This document shows, piece after piece, positions 46,997 to 60,336 of a stretch of DNA of 64,000 bases. Origin of the DNA: Aquincola tertiaricarbonis (GTDB taxonomy: Bacteria; Pseudomonadota; Gammaproteobacteria; Burkholderiales; Burkholderiaceae_C); assembly GCF_000969605.1 (NCBI RefSeq), contig NZ_JZUE01000001.1, forward strand, positions 186,001 to 250,000, given 5' to 3'. Within the stretch, counting starts at the first letter, position 1. Each line of letters begins with the position of its first letter. Below the pieces are notes generated by a model. It made no database searches. It had not been told where the DNA came from and worked only from the letters and a program-made list of their open reading frames with translations. Made by a program: the position numbers and the translations under genes.

Positions 46997-47107
46997 ATGA
47001 ATGGTAGCCGCAAGGTTGTCATTCCCTGCTTTTCCTCCCTGAGCAGGTGCCTTGTTGACCAGTTCAGCAGGGTTTTGCAGCCCCGGCCGGTCCGGGGCGC
47101 TTCTTTT
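46997..47107 (+). ncRNA. Candidate small RNA with anti-Shine-Dalgarno loop and intrinsic terminator
   Basis: About 110 nt between a -10-like TAAAAT and a strong terminator. It can fold into an outer stem CAAGG/CCTTG (47011-47015 with 47050-47054) around an inner stem CCTGCT/AGCAGG (47025-47030 with 47042-47047) whose loop reads TTTCCTCCCTG, complementary to Shine-Dalgarno sequences. This is the shape of Hfq-type trans-acting RNAs. A reading frame from ATG 46997 runs through the terminator and looks noncoding. No family was recognised. Confidence 0.45.
47080..47107 (+). terminator. Intrinsic terminator of the candidate small RNA
   Basis: A 7-bp GC stem GCCCCGG/CCGGGGC with a 5-nt loop, followed by GCTTCTTTTTG. 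No protein gene lies upstream on this strand within 1 kb, which is why a small RNA is proposed. Confidence 0.75.
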
Positions 47108-47113
47108 TGTAGA

Positions 47114-47182
47114 GCCCCCAGCTCGCTGCGCTTGCGGCCCCCGGCTGCGTCCCCGCCCTTGGGGCGGCCCTGCGGGCGGTGC
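47114..47182. repeat. Intergenic GC-rich repeat, copy 1
   Basis: About 69 bp, from GCCCCCAG through a TCGCTGCGCTTGCGGCCCCC core to GGGCGGTGC. Internally self-complementary (CCGCCC ... GGGCGG). Nearly identical to copy 2, 74 bp downstream. Similar sequences recur in spacers of Burkholderiales genomes, as I recall. Confidence 0.8.
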
Positions 47183-47187
47183 ACGGT

Positions 47188-47257
47188 GCCCCCAGGTCGC
47201 TGCGCTTGCGGCCCCCGAGGGGCGTCCCCGCCCTTGGGGCGGCCCTGCGGGCGGTGC
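47188..47257. repeat. Intergenic GC-rich repeat, copy 2
   Basis: About 70 bp, tandem with copy 1; differs mainly where copy 1 reads GGCTGCG and copy 2 reads GAGGGGCG. It abuts the hemJ promoter region. Confidence 0.8.
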
Positions 47258-47261
47258 TGTC

Positions 47262-47267
47262 CATAAT
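47262..47267 (+). promoter_or_regulatory. Putative -10 box of hemJ, leaderless type
   Basis: CATAAT, then 6 nt (GGCCCG) and the hemJ ATG. No Shine-Dalgarno is present. Confidence 0.45.
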
Positions 47268-47273
47268 GGCCCG

Positions 47274-47702
47274 ATGAGTTCCGCATACCTCTGGATCAAG
47301 GCCTTCCATCTCGTGTTCGTGGCCAGCTGGTTCGCCGGCCTGTTCTACCTGCCGCGCATCTTTGTCAACCTGGCCCAGGTGAGCGCCGACAGCCATGCCG
47401 AGCGCGAGCGCCTGCTGGTGATGGCGCGCCGGCTCTACCGCTTCATGACGGTGCTGGCCGTGCCGGCGCTGGTGCTGGGCCTGTGGTTGTGGCTGGGGTA
47501 CGGCATCCAGGGCGGCTGGCTGCATGCCAAGCTGGCGCTGGTGCTGCTGGTGCTGGGCTACCACCACGCGTGCGGCCTGCTGCTGGGCAAGTTCGAGGCG
47601 TTCGCCAACAAGCACTCCGAGCGCTGGTTCCGCGTATTCAACGAAAGCGCGGTGATCCTGTTCATCGCCATCGTGGTGCTGGTCATCGTCAAGCCGTTCT
47701 GA
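47274..47702 (+). CDS. hemJ: Protoporphyrinogen oxidase HemJ (UPF0093/CopD-like)
   Basis: A 142-residue inner-membrane protein with four transmembrane helices. The family His is in IKAFHLVFVASWFAGLFYLPR, and the conserved Lys-containing helix is HAKLALVLLVLGYHH; WFRVFNE lies near the C terminus. HemJ oxidises protoporphyrinogen IX to protoporphyrin IX using a bound heme and the respiratory chain. It sits near hemB, which supports the heme role. The start at 47274 is preceded by a CATAAT box and no ribosome-binding site. Confidence 0.9.
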   Translation: MSSAYLWIKAFHLVFVASWFAGLFYLPRIFVNLAQVSADSHAERERLLVMARRLYRFMTVLAVPALVLGLWLWLGYGIQGGWLHAKLALVLLVLGYHHACGLLLGKFEAFANKHSERWFRVFNESAVILFIAIVVLVIVKPF

Positions 47703-47706
47703 CGCC

Positions 47707-48828
47707 ATGCCCGGCCAGCGCAGTTCGGCCGTGCCGCTGGCATGGGCCTATGCACTGCTGATCGGCTACGCCAGCCTGTACCCGTTCGGTCCCTGGCGCT
47801 GGCCGCCCGGCGTGGAACTGACCGACCTGATGCAGCTGCCCTGGCCGCGCTGGCGGGACCGCTTCGACGAGGTGGCCAACCTGCTGGGCTACCTGCCGCT
47901 GGGCCTGCTGGTGTACGGCGCCGCGGTGCGCAGCGGCGCCCGCGCCTGGCTGGCCGCGCTGCTGGGCCTGATGCTGCCGGCGGGCCTGTCCTTCGGCATG
48001 GAGCTGACGCAGAACTTCCTGGCCAGCCGCGTGCCCTCGCTGCGCGACTGGGTGCTGAATGCCGGCGGCGGCGCCATCGGCGTGGCGCTGGGCGCACTGG
48101 GCCAGCGGCTGGGGCTGGACCGGCGCTGGCAGCGCACCCGCCAGCGCTGGTTCGTGCAGCAAAGCGCCGGTGCCATCGCGCTGCTGCTGCTGTGGCCGGT
48201 GGGCCTGCTGTTTCCGCAGCCGCTGCCGCTGGGCGTGGGCCAGGTGGGGGACGAGCTGCGCCAGTTCGCGCTGGCCGCGCTGGCCGACACGCCCTGGGAG
48301 CCGGAGGCCGCCGACTGGCTGGAGACCACGTCCGCGGCACAGGCGCCGCTGTCGCCGCTGCACGAAGGCAGTGCCATCGCGCTGGGCTTGCTGGGGCCAT
48401 GCCTGGTGGCCTATGCCATCACCGCGCGCGGGTGGCGGCGGGTGGTGCTGGCGCTGGGCGCCACTGCGCTGGCCTTCAGCGCCACCACGCTGTCCACCAC
48501 GCTGAACTTCGGGCCTGACCATGCACTCACCTGGCTCACGCCCACCAGCCTAGCGGCGCTGGGCTGGGGCCTGGGCCTGGCGTTGCTGTGCTCCCTGGCC
48601 GGCCGCCGGCTGGCTGCGGCGCTCGGGCTGATGGCGCTTACCGCGCTGGTGGCGCTGGTGGCGCAGGCACCGTCCGATCCCTACTTCGCAGCCAGCCTGC
48701 AGGCCTGGGAGCAGGGGCGCTTCATCCGCTTCCATGGGCTGGCGCGCTGGATCGGCTGGCTGTGGCCCTACCTGGCGATGCTGTGGCTGCTGTCGCGGCT
48801 GACCGCCCGCGAGGCCGACCCGGCATAG
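47707..48828 (+). CDS. VanZ family membrane protein
   Basis: A 373-residue inner-membrane protein with about nine or ten hydrophobic segments. The VanZ domain fills the N-terminal 130 residues: PLAWAYALLIGYASLYPF, then DEVANLLGYLPLGLLVYGA and LSFGMELTQNFLASRVPSLRDWVLN. The C-terminal half is a set of further membrane helices without a recognised domain. Role unknown; VanZ of enterococci gives slight teicoplanin resistance, but most proteobacterial members are uncharacterised. It starts 4 nt after hemJ, probably one transcript. Confidence 0.85.
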   Translation: MPGQRSSAVPLAWAYALLIGYASLYPFGPWRWPPGVELTDLMQLPWPRWRDRFDEVANLLGYLPLGLLVYGAAVRSGARAWLAALLGLMLPAGLSFGMELTQNFLASRVPSLRDWVLNAGGGAIGVALGALGQRLGLDRRWQRTRQRWFVQQSAGAIALLLLWPVGLLFPQPLPLGVGQVGDELRQFALAALADTPWEPEAADWLETTSAAQAPLSPLHEGSAIALGLLGPCLVAYAITARGWRRVVLALGATALAFSATTLSTTLNFGPDHALTWLTPTSLAALGWGLGLALLCSLAGRRLAAALGLMALTALVALVAQAPSDPYFAASLQAWEQGRFIRFHGLARWIGWLWPYLAMLWLLSRLTAREADPA

Positions 48829-48896
48829 CCCCACCGACGGTGCAGGCGTTGGGCACTGGCCGACACTGGCCGGCCCAGAACGCAGGAGGACAACAC

Positions 48897-50273
48897 ATGA
48901 CCGACACCCGCATCGAACGCGACAGCATGGGCGAGGTGGCCGTTCCGGCCGAGGCCCTCTACGGCGCGCAGACCCAGCGCGCGGTGCAGAACTTCCCGGT
49001 GAGCGGGCTGCGCATGCCACCGGGCTTCGTGCGGGCGCTGCTTACCGTCAAGGCCGCCGCGGCGCGCGCCAACGTGAAGATCGGCCAGCTGCCGGCCGAC
49101 CTGGGCCAGGCCATCGACGCCGCCTGCACCCGTGCCGCCGAGGGCGACTTCATGCAGCAGTTCCCAATCGACGTGTTCCAGACCGGCTCGGGCACCAGCA
49201 GCAACATGAACGCCAACGAGGTGGTGGCCACGCTGGCCACGCGCGCGCTGGGCCAGCCGGTGAACCCGAACGACCACGTGAACGCCGGCCAGAGCAGCAA
49301 CGACACCATCCCCACCGCGCTGCATGTGGCGGCGGCGCTGTCGGTGGAGCGCGAGCTGCTGCCCGCGCTGCAGCACCTGGCCAGCGTCACCCGCCGCAAG
49401 GGCGAATCGCTGCACGGCAGCGTGAAGACCGGCCGCACCCACCTGATGGACGCGATGCCGGTGCGCATGAGCCAGGTGCTGGACGGCTGGGCCGAGCAGG
49501 TGAGCCATGCGGCGCAGCAGGTGGCGCATGCGCAGCAGTCGCTGCTGAAGCTGGCGCAGGGTGGCACCGCAGTGGGCACCGGCGTCAATGCCCATCCGCA
49601 ATTCGTCGCGGCCTTCCATGCGGAGCTGGCCGAGCTGACCGGCCTGCGCTTCACCCGCGCGCCCAGCTTCTTCGCGGCCATGGGCTCGCAGGACGCGGCG
49701 GTGGCGATGTCCGGCGCGCTGAAGACGCTGGCGGTGGCGCTGACCAAGATCGCCAACGACCTGCGCTGGATGAACTCCGGCCCGCTGGCCGGCCTGGGCG
49801 AGATCGAGCTCGAAGCCCTGCAGCCGGGCTCTTCGATCATGCCGGGCAAGGTGAACCCGGTGATCCCGGAATCGGTGGCGATGGTGGCTGCGCAGGTCAT
49901 CGGCAACGACACCGCCATCATGCTGGCCGGCCAGTCGGGCAACTTCGAGCTGAACGTGATGCTGCCGCTGGTGGCGCGCAACCTGCTGGAAAGCATCGGC
50001 CTGCTGGCCAGCGCCAGCCGGCTGCTGGCCGACCGTGCCATCGCCGGCTTCCGGGTGAACGAGGCGCGGCTGAAGGAGGCGCTGGACCGCAATCCCATCC
50101 TGGTGACGGCGCTGAACCCGGTGATCGGCTACGCCCGGGCCGCCGAGATCGCCAAGGAGGCCTACCGCGACGGCCGGCCCATCCTCGACGTGGCGCTGGA
50201 GCGCACCGACCTGCCGCGCGAGCGCCTGGCCGAGCTGCTGGACCCCACCCGGCTGACCGAAGGCGGGGTGTAG
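48897..50273 (+). CDS. fumC: Class II fumarate hydratase
   Basis: A 458-residue iron-independent fumarase of the TCA cycle, active as a tetramer. Signatures are [42 protein letters not shown] and the family signature [11 protein letters not shown], which carries the catalytic Ser loop. A strong AGGAGGA Shine-Dalgarno lies 7 nt before the ATG. The frame is open upstream inside the VanZ gene, but homology begins at [14 protein letters not shown]. Confidence 0.96.
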   Translation: MTDTRIERDSMGEVAVPAEALYGAQTQRAVQNFPVSGLRMPPGFVRALLTVKAAAARANVKIGQLPADLGQAIDAACTRAAEGDFMQQFPIDVFQTGSGTSSNMNANEVVATLATRALGQPVNPNDHVNAGQSSNDTIPTALHVAAALSVERELLPALQHLASVTRRKGESLHGSVKTGRTHLMDAMPVRMSQVLDGWAEQVSHAAQQVAHAQQSLLKLAQGGTAVGTGVNAHPQFVAAFHAELAELTGLRFTRAPSFFAAMGSQDAAVAMSGALKTLAVALTKIANDLRWMNSGPLAGLGEIELEALQPGSSIMPGKVNPVIPESVAMVAAQVIGNDTAIMLAGQSGNFELNVMLPLVARNLLESIGLLASASRLLADRAIAGFRVNEARLKEALDRNPILVTALNPVIGYARAAEIAKEAYRDGRPILDVALERTDLPRERLAELLDPTRLTEGGV

Positions 50274-50279
50274 CGCCGG

Positions 50280-50295
50280 GCCCGCGGCAGCGGGC
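50280..50295 (+). terminator. Possible terminator hairpin after fumC
   Basis: A 6-bp stem GCCCGC/GCGGGC with a GGCA loop, directly after the fumC stop; only a short TGTTCC follows, so it is weak. Confidence 0.35.
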
Positions 50296-50370
50296 TGTTC
50301 CGGACGGCCGCCCGCTTGCAATTGGGCACAATCGCCCCGGCCCGCCGCGCAGGCGGGCGGAAGAGATCGC

Positions 50371-53733
<3,363 letters not shown>

Positions 53734-53742
53734 CGCGGCCGC

Positions 53743-54600
53743 TCAGCGGCCGGCCGGGCGCATGGCCGGCATGCCGGCGCAGGGGTCGGGGCGCTCGACG
53801 GCCGCGGTGCGCAGCACCAGGTCGAAGGCCTGCGCCGGTGCCTCGCCGGGCTCCAGCAGGCCGATGACGAGGCTGCGCGGCTGCCAGGCCGCGGGCAGCC
53901 ATCGCGGCACGCCGATGTCGCGCCGCACATGGCCATTGCCGGCCAGCAGCAGCGCACCACCGTCCGCATGGGCCACCAGCTGGCGCGCCATGAACTGGTC
54001 GCGTGCCACCTGGGCCAGCATCATCTTGCGGGCCAGCGGCTCGTCCACCTGGCCGCAGTGGCTGGCCACGATGGCGGCGGCCTGCGCGTCGGCGATGTCG
54101 GCCGGCACCGCGGCATCGAAGCCGGCCGCCGCCAGGCCACCCGAGATCACGCGGCGGGTGTCGGCGCGCGACACGTTGGCCGCCACCAGCCGCAGCCGGT
54201 GTTGCAGCGCCAGCGTGATGAAGGGCCGGTACAGCGGCCACTGCCAGCCGGCGTTGCCCTGCGGCCAGGCGGCGGCGATCAGCGCGTCGGCATCGGCGCC
54301 GGGGGTGGCCAGCAGGCGGTCGATGGCGGGCTGCTGCTCGCGGTCGAACTGCTCCATCAACAGCGCCGGGCGGGCGCCTTCGGCCAGCAGCCGCTGCAGC
54401 GCACGGGCGCGCAGCGCATGCTGCGCCGGGTGGTCGTGCACCTCGCCCAGCAGCACCAGCGGCTGCGCCCGCAGCGCGGCTTGCAGGCGGTCGAGGTCGC
54501 TGCCGGTGTCCGTGCGGTCGGGGCCGGTGGTGCAGCCGGCCAGCAGTGCCGCGGGCAGGCCGGCCAGCGCCTGCAGCATGCGTCGGCGGCCGGCGGTCAT
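53743..54600 (-). CDS. ChaN family lipoprotein (heme-iron related)
   Basis: A 285-residue lipoprotein. A short signal ends in a lipobox LLAGC (Cys23). The ChaN fold motifs are LVLLGEVHDHPAQH, LLMEQFDREQQ, AANVSRADTRRV and LLAGNGHVRRDIGVP. ChaN of Campylobacter binds stacked hemes and is iron regulated; a role in heme uptake fits the nearby hemP and hmuV remnant. Its ATG overlaps the stop codon of the decayed hmuV frame (ATGA), which indicates that it was once the gene following hmuV. Confidence 0.87.
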   Translation of the reverse strand: MTAGRRRMLQALAGLPAALLAGCTTGPDRTDTGSDLDRLQAALRAQPLVLLGEVHDHPAQHALRARALQRLLAEGARPALLMEQFDREQQPAIDRLLATPGADADALIAAAWPQGNAGWQWPLYRPFITLALQHRLRLVAANVSRADTRRVISGGLAAAGFDAAVPADIADAQAAAIVASHCGQVDEPLARKMMLAQVARDQFMARQLVAHADGGALLLAGNGHVRRDIGVPRWLPAAWQPRSLVIGLLEPGEAPAQAFDLVLRTAAVERPDPCAGMPAMRPAGR

Positions 54601-54800
54601 GCCAGTAGCACCGGCACGTCGCCGGCATGACGCCGCGCCGAGTTCAAGTCGTGCAGAACGATGATCACTCCCATGCCGGACTCCATCGCGCAACGGCGCA
54701 CCTGCGCAAGCATCGCATGCGGGTGCTGCAGCTTCAGCGGGGCGGTGGGCTTGTCCAGCAGCACGGCACCGGGCCTCCGGCCTGGAGGGCCGCGGCGCAG
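54597..54800 (-). pseudogene. hmuV: Remnant of heme ABC transporter ATPase HmuV
   Basis: A 67-codon open frame without a start codon reads VLLDKPTAPLKLQHPHAML and, further on, GVIIVLHDLNSARRHA. These match the Walker B, D-loop and H-switch of HmuV-type ATPases, but the catalytic Glu after Walker B is replaced by Lys (DKP for DEP), and Walker A, Q-loop and signature are gone. An in-frame stop from the neighbouring gene cuts it off upstream. It is a decayed 3' fragment; the TonB heme receptor and the HmuT/HmuU components are also absent from this locus. Confidence 0.75.
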
Positions 54801-54818
54801 TCGCTCGGTGCGCGGCGC

Positions 54819-55124
54819 TCAGTGCCAGCGGCGGCGGGGCGGGGCGGCGGCCGGCGCGGACTCCAGGCTTTCGGGCGCCGCCGGTGGATGCACGGCGCCC
54901 ATCGGGGCCGGCACGGCGGTATCGGTGCGGCTGCCTTCCAGCGCAAGGGACGCCTGCGCCACCAGCCGCGCCACTTCGTGGAAGGCGGCGGGCTCGAAGC
55001 GCAGGGTCATGGACGGCAGGTGCAGGTGCACCACGCCGCAGCCGGGACAGGCGCTGACCTGGCACAGGGGAGACGAAGCCAGGACGGCCAGGTCGTCGTC
55101 GGCATGGGAAGGATGGGCGGACAT
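54819..55124 (-). CDS. Small hypothetical protein with CPGCG motif
   Basis: A 101-residue protein I do not recognise by name. The central part (about residues 20-62) has a Cys cluster CQVSACPGCG, then VHLHLPSMTLRFEPAAFHEVARLVAQASL, a strand-helix pattern seen in small proteins encoded beside iron and heme genes. The last 35 residues are Pro/Ala-rich and probably disordered. It lies between hemP and the hmuV remnant on the same strand, so it is likely iron regulated through the hemP promoter. Function unknown. Confidence 0.6.
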   Translation of the reverse strand: MSAHPSHADDDLAVLASSPLCQVSACPGCGVVHLHLPSMTLRFEPAAFHEVARLVAQASLALEGSRTDTAVPAPMGAVHPPAAPESLESAPAAAPPRRRWH

Positions 55125-55201
55125 GGACAGCGGCGTCGTTCGGGCGCGCGGCGGCCAGCCCTTGCAATGGAATGGCAGGCGGGGCGCTGCCCGCCGCCGG
55201 C

Positions 55202-55408
55202 TTACTTGGTGAGGATGAGCTTGCCCAGCGCCGTCAGGCGCAGGCGGTAGACGGCGCCGTAGTGCTCGATCTGCACCTCGTTCGCGCCATCCAGCAGCGT
55301 GCGGCTGGTGAGCGTGCGGGGCGGCGGCGACTGGGGCGCCAGGTGGTGGGCGGCCGACCCGGTGTCGGCACGGAAGGGCGTAGGAACCGGGGTCAGGTGG
55401 TGTTGCAT
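55202..55408 (-). CDS. hemP: Hemin uptake protein HemP/HmuP
   Basis: A 68-residue protein with the HemP signature at its C terminus: SRTLLDGANEVQIEHYGAVYRLRLTALGKLILTK region, about residues 35-68. In betaproteobacteria HmuP is needed for activation of heme-uptake genes. The first 33 residues are low complexity. The start at 55408 is chosen because a TATAGT box lies 6 nt upstream and the Fur box occupies the promoter spacer; a further upstream start at 55438 would run through the Fur box. The heme transporter genes it normally controls are missing here apart from the hmuV remnant. Confidence 0.88.
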   Translation of the reverse strand: MQHHLTPVPTPFRADTGSAAHHLAPQSPPPRTLTSRTLLDGANEVQIEHYGAVYRLRLTALGKLILTK

Positions 55409-55414
55409 GAGTCC

Positions 55415-55420
55415 ACTATA
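55415..55420 (-). promoter_or_regulatory. Putative -10 box of hemP, leaderless type
   Basis: TATAGT on the minus strand, 6 nt before the ATG, with TTTAAA 17 bp upstream (55438-55443) as a possible -35. Confidence 0.5.
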
Positions 55421-55439
55421 AACGCGAATCGTTCGCATT
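55421..55439. promoter_or_regulatory. Fur box of hemP
   Basis: Minus strand AATGCGAACGATTCGCGTT, an imperfect 19-bp palindrome that fills the spacer between the -35 and -10 of hemP. It matches the palindrome before the imelysin operon (60276-60294) at 15 of 19 positions. Fur-Fe2+ bound here would block RNA polymerase. Confidence 0.7.
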
Positions 55440-55481
55440 TAAAGAGGCTATGCGGTGGTTGCGGTTTTTTACCGTCCGGCT

Positions 55482-56615
55482 TCAGGTGGCCACGGTGCCG
55501 GACCACGCGGCATGGTTGTCCGGCTCCCGCGCGGCCTGCCACGGGTGCAGGGCCAACGCTCCACCGTCCAGCGCGCGCCAGCCGCCGGGCCCGGCCACCC
55601 AGGGCGTGTTGCCCGCAGCCACCAGCGCATAGGCCTGCGTATGCGACTGCACGCCCTGCCAGCGGCCCCCGGCCGACCAGCCGGCCACCGTGTCCACCCG
55701 CGGGCAGCTGACGAACCAGCCGGCCGGCGTGGCGCAGATGTCGCCGCCATATCCGCCCAGCGGCTGCGGCGTGGACAGCGCCACCAGCGTGGCGGCGGCC
55801 GGTGTGCCGCGGGCGCCGCGCAGCAGCGCCAGCACCGGTGCCTGCTGCTGGCTGTCGGCGTCGTCGTGCTGGGCCTGCAGCGCGATGCCCAGGTCGTCGC
55901 CGCGCCAGGCCAGGTGGCGCAGGCTCAGGCGGCGGTCGGCCAGCCGCCATTGGTGGGTGATGGCGCCGCTGGCTGCGTCGATGCGCACGATGGACGAGTC
56001 CATGCCGGCCAGGTCGAGCTTCAGCCGGCCGGTTTCGGGCCGGGTGGCCACCCCGCCGTTGGCCACGAACAGGCCGCCGCGGCCGTCGGGCAGCAGCGCA
56101 TGGTTGTCCACGCCGCCGGTGGGCCACTCGGCCAGCCGCTCCAGCGTGCGCGCGTCCCGGCGCACCAGCAGGCCGTCGCCGGTCTCCAGGTCGGCCTCCG
56201 TGGTGTACAGATGGCCGCCCCAGGGCTGCACATGGCCGCTGAAGGCGCGGTCGCCGTCGATCCAGTGCCATTGCGCGGCCTGCGGCTGCGCCGGATGCCA
56301 GCGCAGCAGCCATTCACCCGGCCGCCGGGCGGCCACCAGCACGCCGCCATCGGGCAGCGGCAGCAGGCCATGGGCGCGGGTGGGCACGTCCAGCAGGCCG
56401 ATCACCTGGCAGGCGGCGCCGTCGCTGGTCGGCAGGCGCAGGCAGCCGATCTGGTGGCGGCCGTCGGCCAGGTCCCAGGCGGCGAACACGCGGCCGGACG
56501 GGCCCTGGGCGGCCACGGCCAGCCGGGGCAGGCCGGCCGCCGTGGCAGCGGCCAGGCCGGCTTGCAGCAGGCGGCGCCGCGGCAGGCCGGCGCTGCGCTC
56601 AGTCGCCATCGGCAT
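55482..56615 (-). CDS. DUF1513 family protein, Tat-exported beta-propeller
   Basis: A 377-residue periplasmic protein with a twin-arginine signal (PRRRLLQAGLAAATAAG) and a predicted beta-propeller body with repeats such as AHGLLPLPDGGVLVAARR and DNHALLPDGRGGLFVANGG. DUF1513 proteins are almost always found behind imelysin and di-heme oxidoreductase genes, as here. The role is presumably periplasmic iron acquisition but is not established. It overlaps the second imelysin gene by 17 nt and is the last gene of the four-gene iron operon. Confidence 0.88.
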   Translation of the reverse strand: MPMATERSAGLPRRRLLQAGLAAATAAGLPRLAVAAQGPSGRVFAAWDLADGRHQIGCLRLPTSDGAACQVIGLLDVPTRAHGLLPLPDGGVLVAARRPGEWLLRWHPAQPQAAQWHWIDGDRAFSGHVQPWGGHLYTTEADLETGDGLLVRRDARTLERLAEWPTGGVDNHALLPDGRGGLFVANGGVATRPETGRLKLDLAGMDSSIVRIDAASGAITHQWRLADRRLSLRHLAWRGDDLGIALQAQHDDADSQQQAPVLALLRGARGTPAAATLVALSTPQPLGGYGGDICATPAGWFVSCPRVDTVAGWSAGGRWQGVQSHTQAYALVAAGNTPWVAGPGGWRALDGGALALHPWQAAREPDNHAAWSGTVAT

Positions 56616-57653
56616 CGGTGAAGCCCAGCGCCACTTCCAGCGCCGGCGCCACCTGCTTCTCGATCAATGACTTGAGCGTGCCCAGGGCCCGCGCTGCCGC
56701 CTGGGCGGCCTCTGGCCTGGCGGGCGCGCCGGCACCGCCCAGGCGCTCGAAGGCCTGCGTGGTGGCAGCCACCTGGGCGGCCAGCGCATCGGCCAGCGGG
56801 TTCTGGCCGCGGCCGCGCAGGTAGGCCTCCACCGGCACCAGGCCTTCGCCCAGCGGCCGGGCCGGGCCGGCGGTGAGCTGACGCAGCGATTGCCAGCGCG
56901 CCTGCCAGGCGGCGGCGGTGCTGTCCGAGGCCAGGCGCGGGTAGGCCGGCGGGCGGCCGTCGGCGGACTGGATCGGCTTGTCGATGTCCGCCCAGCGCAG
57001 CCGCTCGATGCCGCCCAGCCACTGGTTGATAAATTCGCCGAAGGCGTTCGACGCGGCCTCGCCTTCGTCATCGAACTCGCGTGCGGCCAGCGCCTGGAAG
57101 TCGGCCGCGATCGCGGCGGCCTCGGCCTGCAGGTCGGTAGCCACCGCCTGGGCGAAGCGGCATTCGGCGCTGCCTGGCGCGGCCGGCTTCGTCCACAGCA
57201 GGTATTCCAGCGCGGGCAGGCCCTTGGCCGGCGTGCCCACGCGGGCCATGCCGGCGGCGTCGGCCGGGGCCGCCTTCACCGCGCGGGCGATCAGCTCCGG
57301 CCGCGCCGGCTGGAAGTCCAGTCGCCGCAGCGAGCGGCGCTCCACCAGCGGCCCCACCTGCACCGCGGCCAGGCGTTCCCAGGCCAACAGCGCCTCCCGC
57401 CAGCGGGCGCGGGCCTCGTCCAGCGTGCCGCCGGCGGTGCAGCCGGCTGCCAGCGCCGGGCCCAGCGCCGCCGAGGCCTGCGCAAAGGCCTGCGACTGCG
57501 GCTGGTAGTGCAGCCGGTACAGCGCCTCCAGCGCCTGCACCGGCGTGTAGAAGGGCACCGCGACATCGGGCTGCATGGGGGGCTGCGCCGCGGCGGGCCC
57601 CGCGGTCGCCAGGCACAACGCCGCGGCCAGGGCGGCGGACAGGAACAAGGGCT

Positions 57654-57657
<4 letters not shown>
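56599..57657 (-). CDS. Imelysin family periplasmic protein, second copy
   Basis: A 352-residue exported protein of the imelysin/IrpA-like family. Signal peptide about residues 1-24 (ending GPAAAQ). The imelysin motif region reads GLPALEYLLW, with Pro in place of the His of GxHxxE, a variant found in one branch of the family. GTG start at 57657, overlapping the stop of the oxidoreductase gene (GTGA). It probably binds iron or an iron complex in the periplasm together with the first imelysin; the exact ligand is unknown. Confidence 0.87.
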
Positions 57658-59089
<1,432 letters not shown>

Positions 59090-59093
<4 letters not shown>

Positions 59094-60265
59094 GGGTTCA
59101 CCAGCGTGAGCTGCGTGATGCCGATGGCCGAGGCCGCGTCCACCAGGTCCTTGGACTGCTGCACCAGGCTGTCGATCACCGTCTTGATGCGCCGGCGGCC
59201 GGGCGCGTTGTCGTCGCCCAGGATCTCCTGGTCGAAGGGCGCGCGGATCTCCCGCGCGGCGGCCACCGATTGCGAGATCTGCCGCGTGGTGCGCTCGGCC
59301 ACCGCGGGGTCGCGCGCCTGCACCAGCTCGCGCAGCGAGGCGCCCTGCACCGTGCTGCCGTCGCGCCGGCGGTACTGGCCCAGCCACACGTTCTCGATGC
59401 CCAGCGCGTTGTTGACCGCGTCCCGATGCGTGTTGTCGGAGAAGCAGGAGTGCTCGTCCTCCTGGTCCTGCGTGTTCAGCGCCACCTCCAGCCGCTCGCC
59501 GGCCAGTTCGCCGCGCGACAGCGAGCCCAGGCCCACGATGATCTTGCGCACCGATTCCTGGCCGCCGGCCTCGAAGCGTGCCCGGTAGTTGCCCCGCACG
59601 CCTGGCTTCCAGGCGGTGGCCAGGAAGCGCAGGTCGTCGATCAGCAGCTCCGTCACCACCGTCAGGTAGCGGCGGCGGCGGTCGGCCTGCGGCCGCTTGC
59701 CGTCGACGAAGTCCTCGAAGCTGCGGTCGCCCGGGCCGTTGTCGCTGGAGTCCTGGCCCCACAGCAGGAACTCGATGGCATGCCAGCCGGTGGCGATGTT
59801 CTCCTCGCCGCCGCGCTCGTTCATCTTCGACAGGTGCGCCTTGGTGATCGGCGCCTTGCGGTCGTTGATCAGGCCGGCAGTGGGCCGGTCGCGGGTGCCG
59901 TCGACGAAGCTTTCGTCCATCGGCCAGGCATTGATGCGGCCTTCCGGGCCCTTGTCGTCGTCGATGGGGCCGCCGTAGAAGCGGAAGGCCTCCGTCTGCC
60001 CGTACCACTCGCGGGCGTCCAGCCAGGCCTGCCGCGCGGCGGCCAGGCTTTCGGCCGTGGGCTGGCGGGTGAAGGCACCCACCGCCGCCTGCAGTGCCTG
60101 GGCCGCGGCCAGGGTGTCGTCGTAGGCGGCGCTCACCAGCACCGCATAGTGCTTGCTCACGCTGGCGAAGCTGGCGGGCGTTGCGGCCTGCGCCAGCAGG
60201 GTGAGGGGCCACGAGGGAAGGACTGCGGCCGTGGCGGCCAGCGCAAGGAAGCGACGCTTGTTCAT
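59090..60265 (-). CDS. Imelysin family iron-regulated periplasmic protein
   Basis: A 391-residue exported protein (IrpA/insulin-cleaving-membrane-protease-like fold). Signal peptide about residues 1-27 (ending AQA). The canonical imelysin motif GxHxxE is present as GWHAIEFLLWG. It is the first gene of the iron operon: imelysin, di-heme oxidoreductase, imelysin, DUF1513. A Fur box overlaps its promoter and a TAAGAT box lies 6 nt before the ATG. Despite older naming, these proteins are thought to bind iron rather than act as peptidases. Confidence 0.9.
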
Positions 60266-60271
60266 CGGCGA

Positions 60272-60277
60272 ATCTTA
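60272..60277 (-). promoter_or_regulatory. Putative -10 box of the imelysin operon, leaderless type
   Basis: TAAGAT on the minus strand, then 6 nt and the ATG at 60265. It abuts the Fur box. Confidence 0.45.
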
Positions 60278-60294
60278 TGCGAACGGTTCGCATT
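60276..60294. promoter_or_regulatory. Fur box of the imelysin operon
   Basis: Minus strand AATGCGAACCGTTCGCATA, including the perfect 17-bp palindrome ATGCGAAC-G-GTTCGCAT (60277-60293). It matches the hemP Fur box at 15 of 19 positions. It lies between the divergent imelysin and ferredoxin genes and could influence both. Confidence 0.7.
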
Positions 60295-60323
60295 TGCATT
60301 CGAGCCCGATACAAGCCCCTGCC

Positions 60324-60329
60324 TACAAT
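60324..60329 (+). promoter_or_regulatory. Putative -10 box of the ferredoxin gene, leaderless type
   Basis: TACAAT, then 7 nt and the ATG at 60337; no Shine-Dalgarno. Confidence 0.5.
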
Positions 60330-60336
60330 CGAAACC

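Noticed and set aside
46997-47266. A possible 89-residue protein starting at the candidate small RNA
   Set aside because: The frame passes through the intrinsic terminator and both GC-rich repeats and shows no domain or ribosome-binding site.
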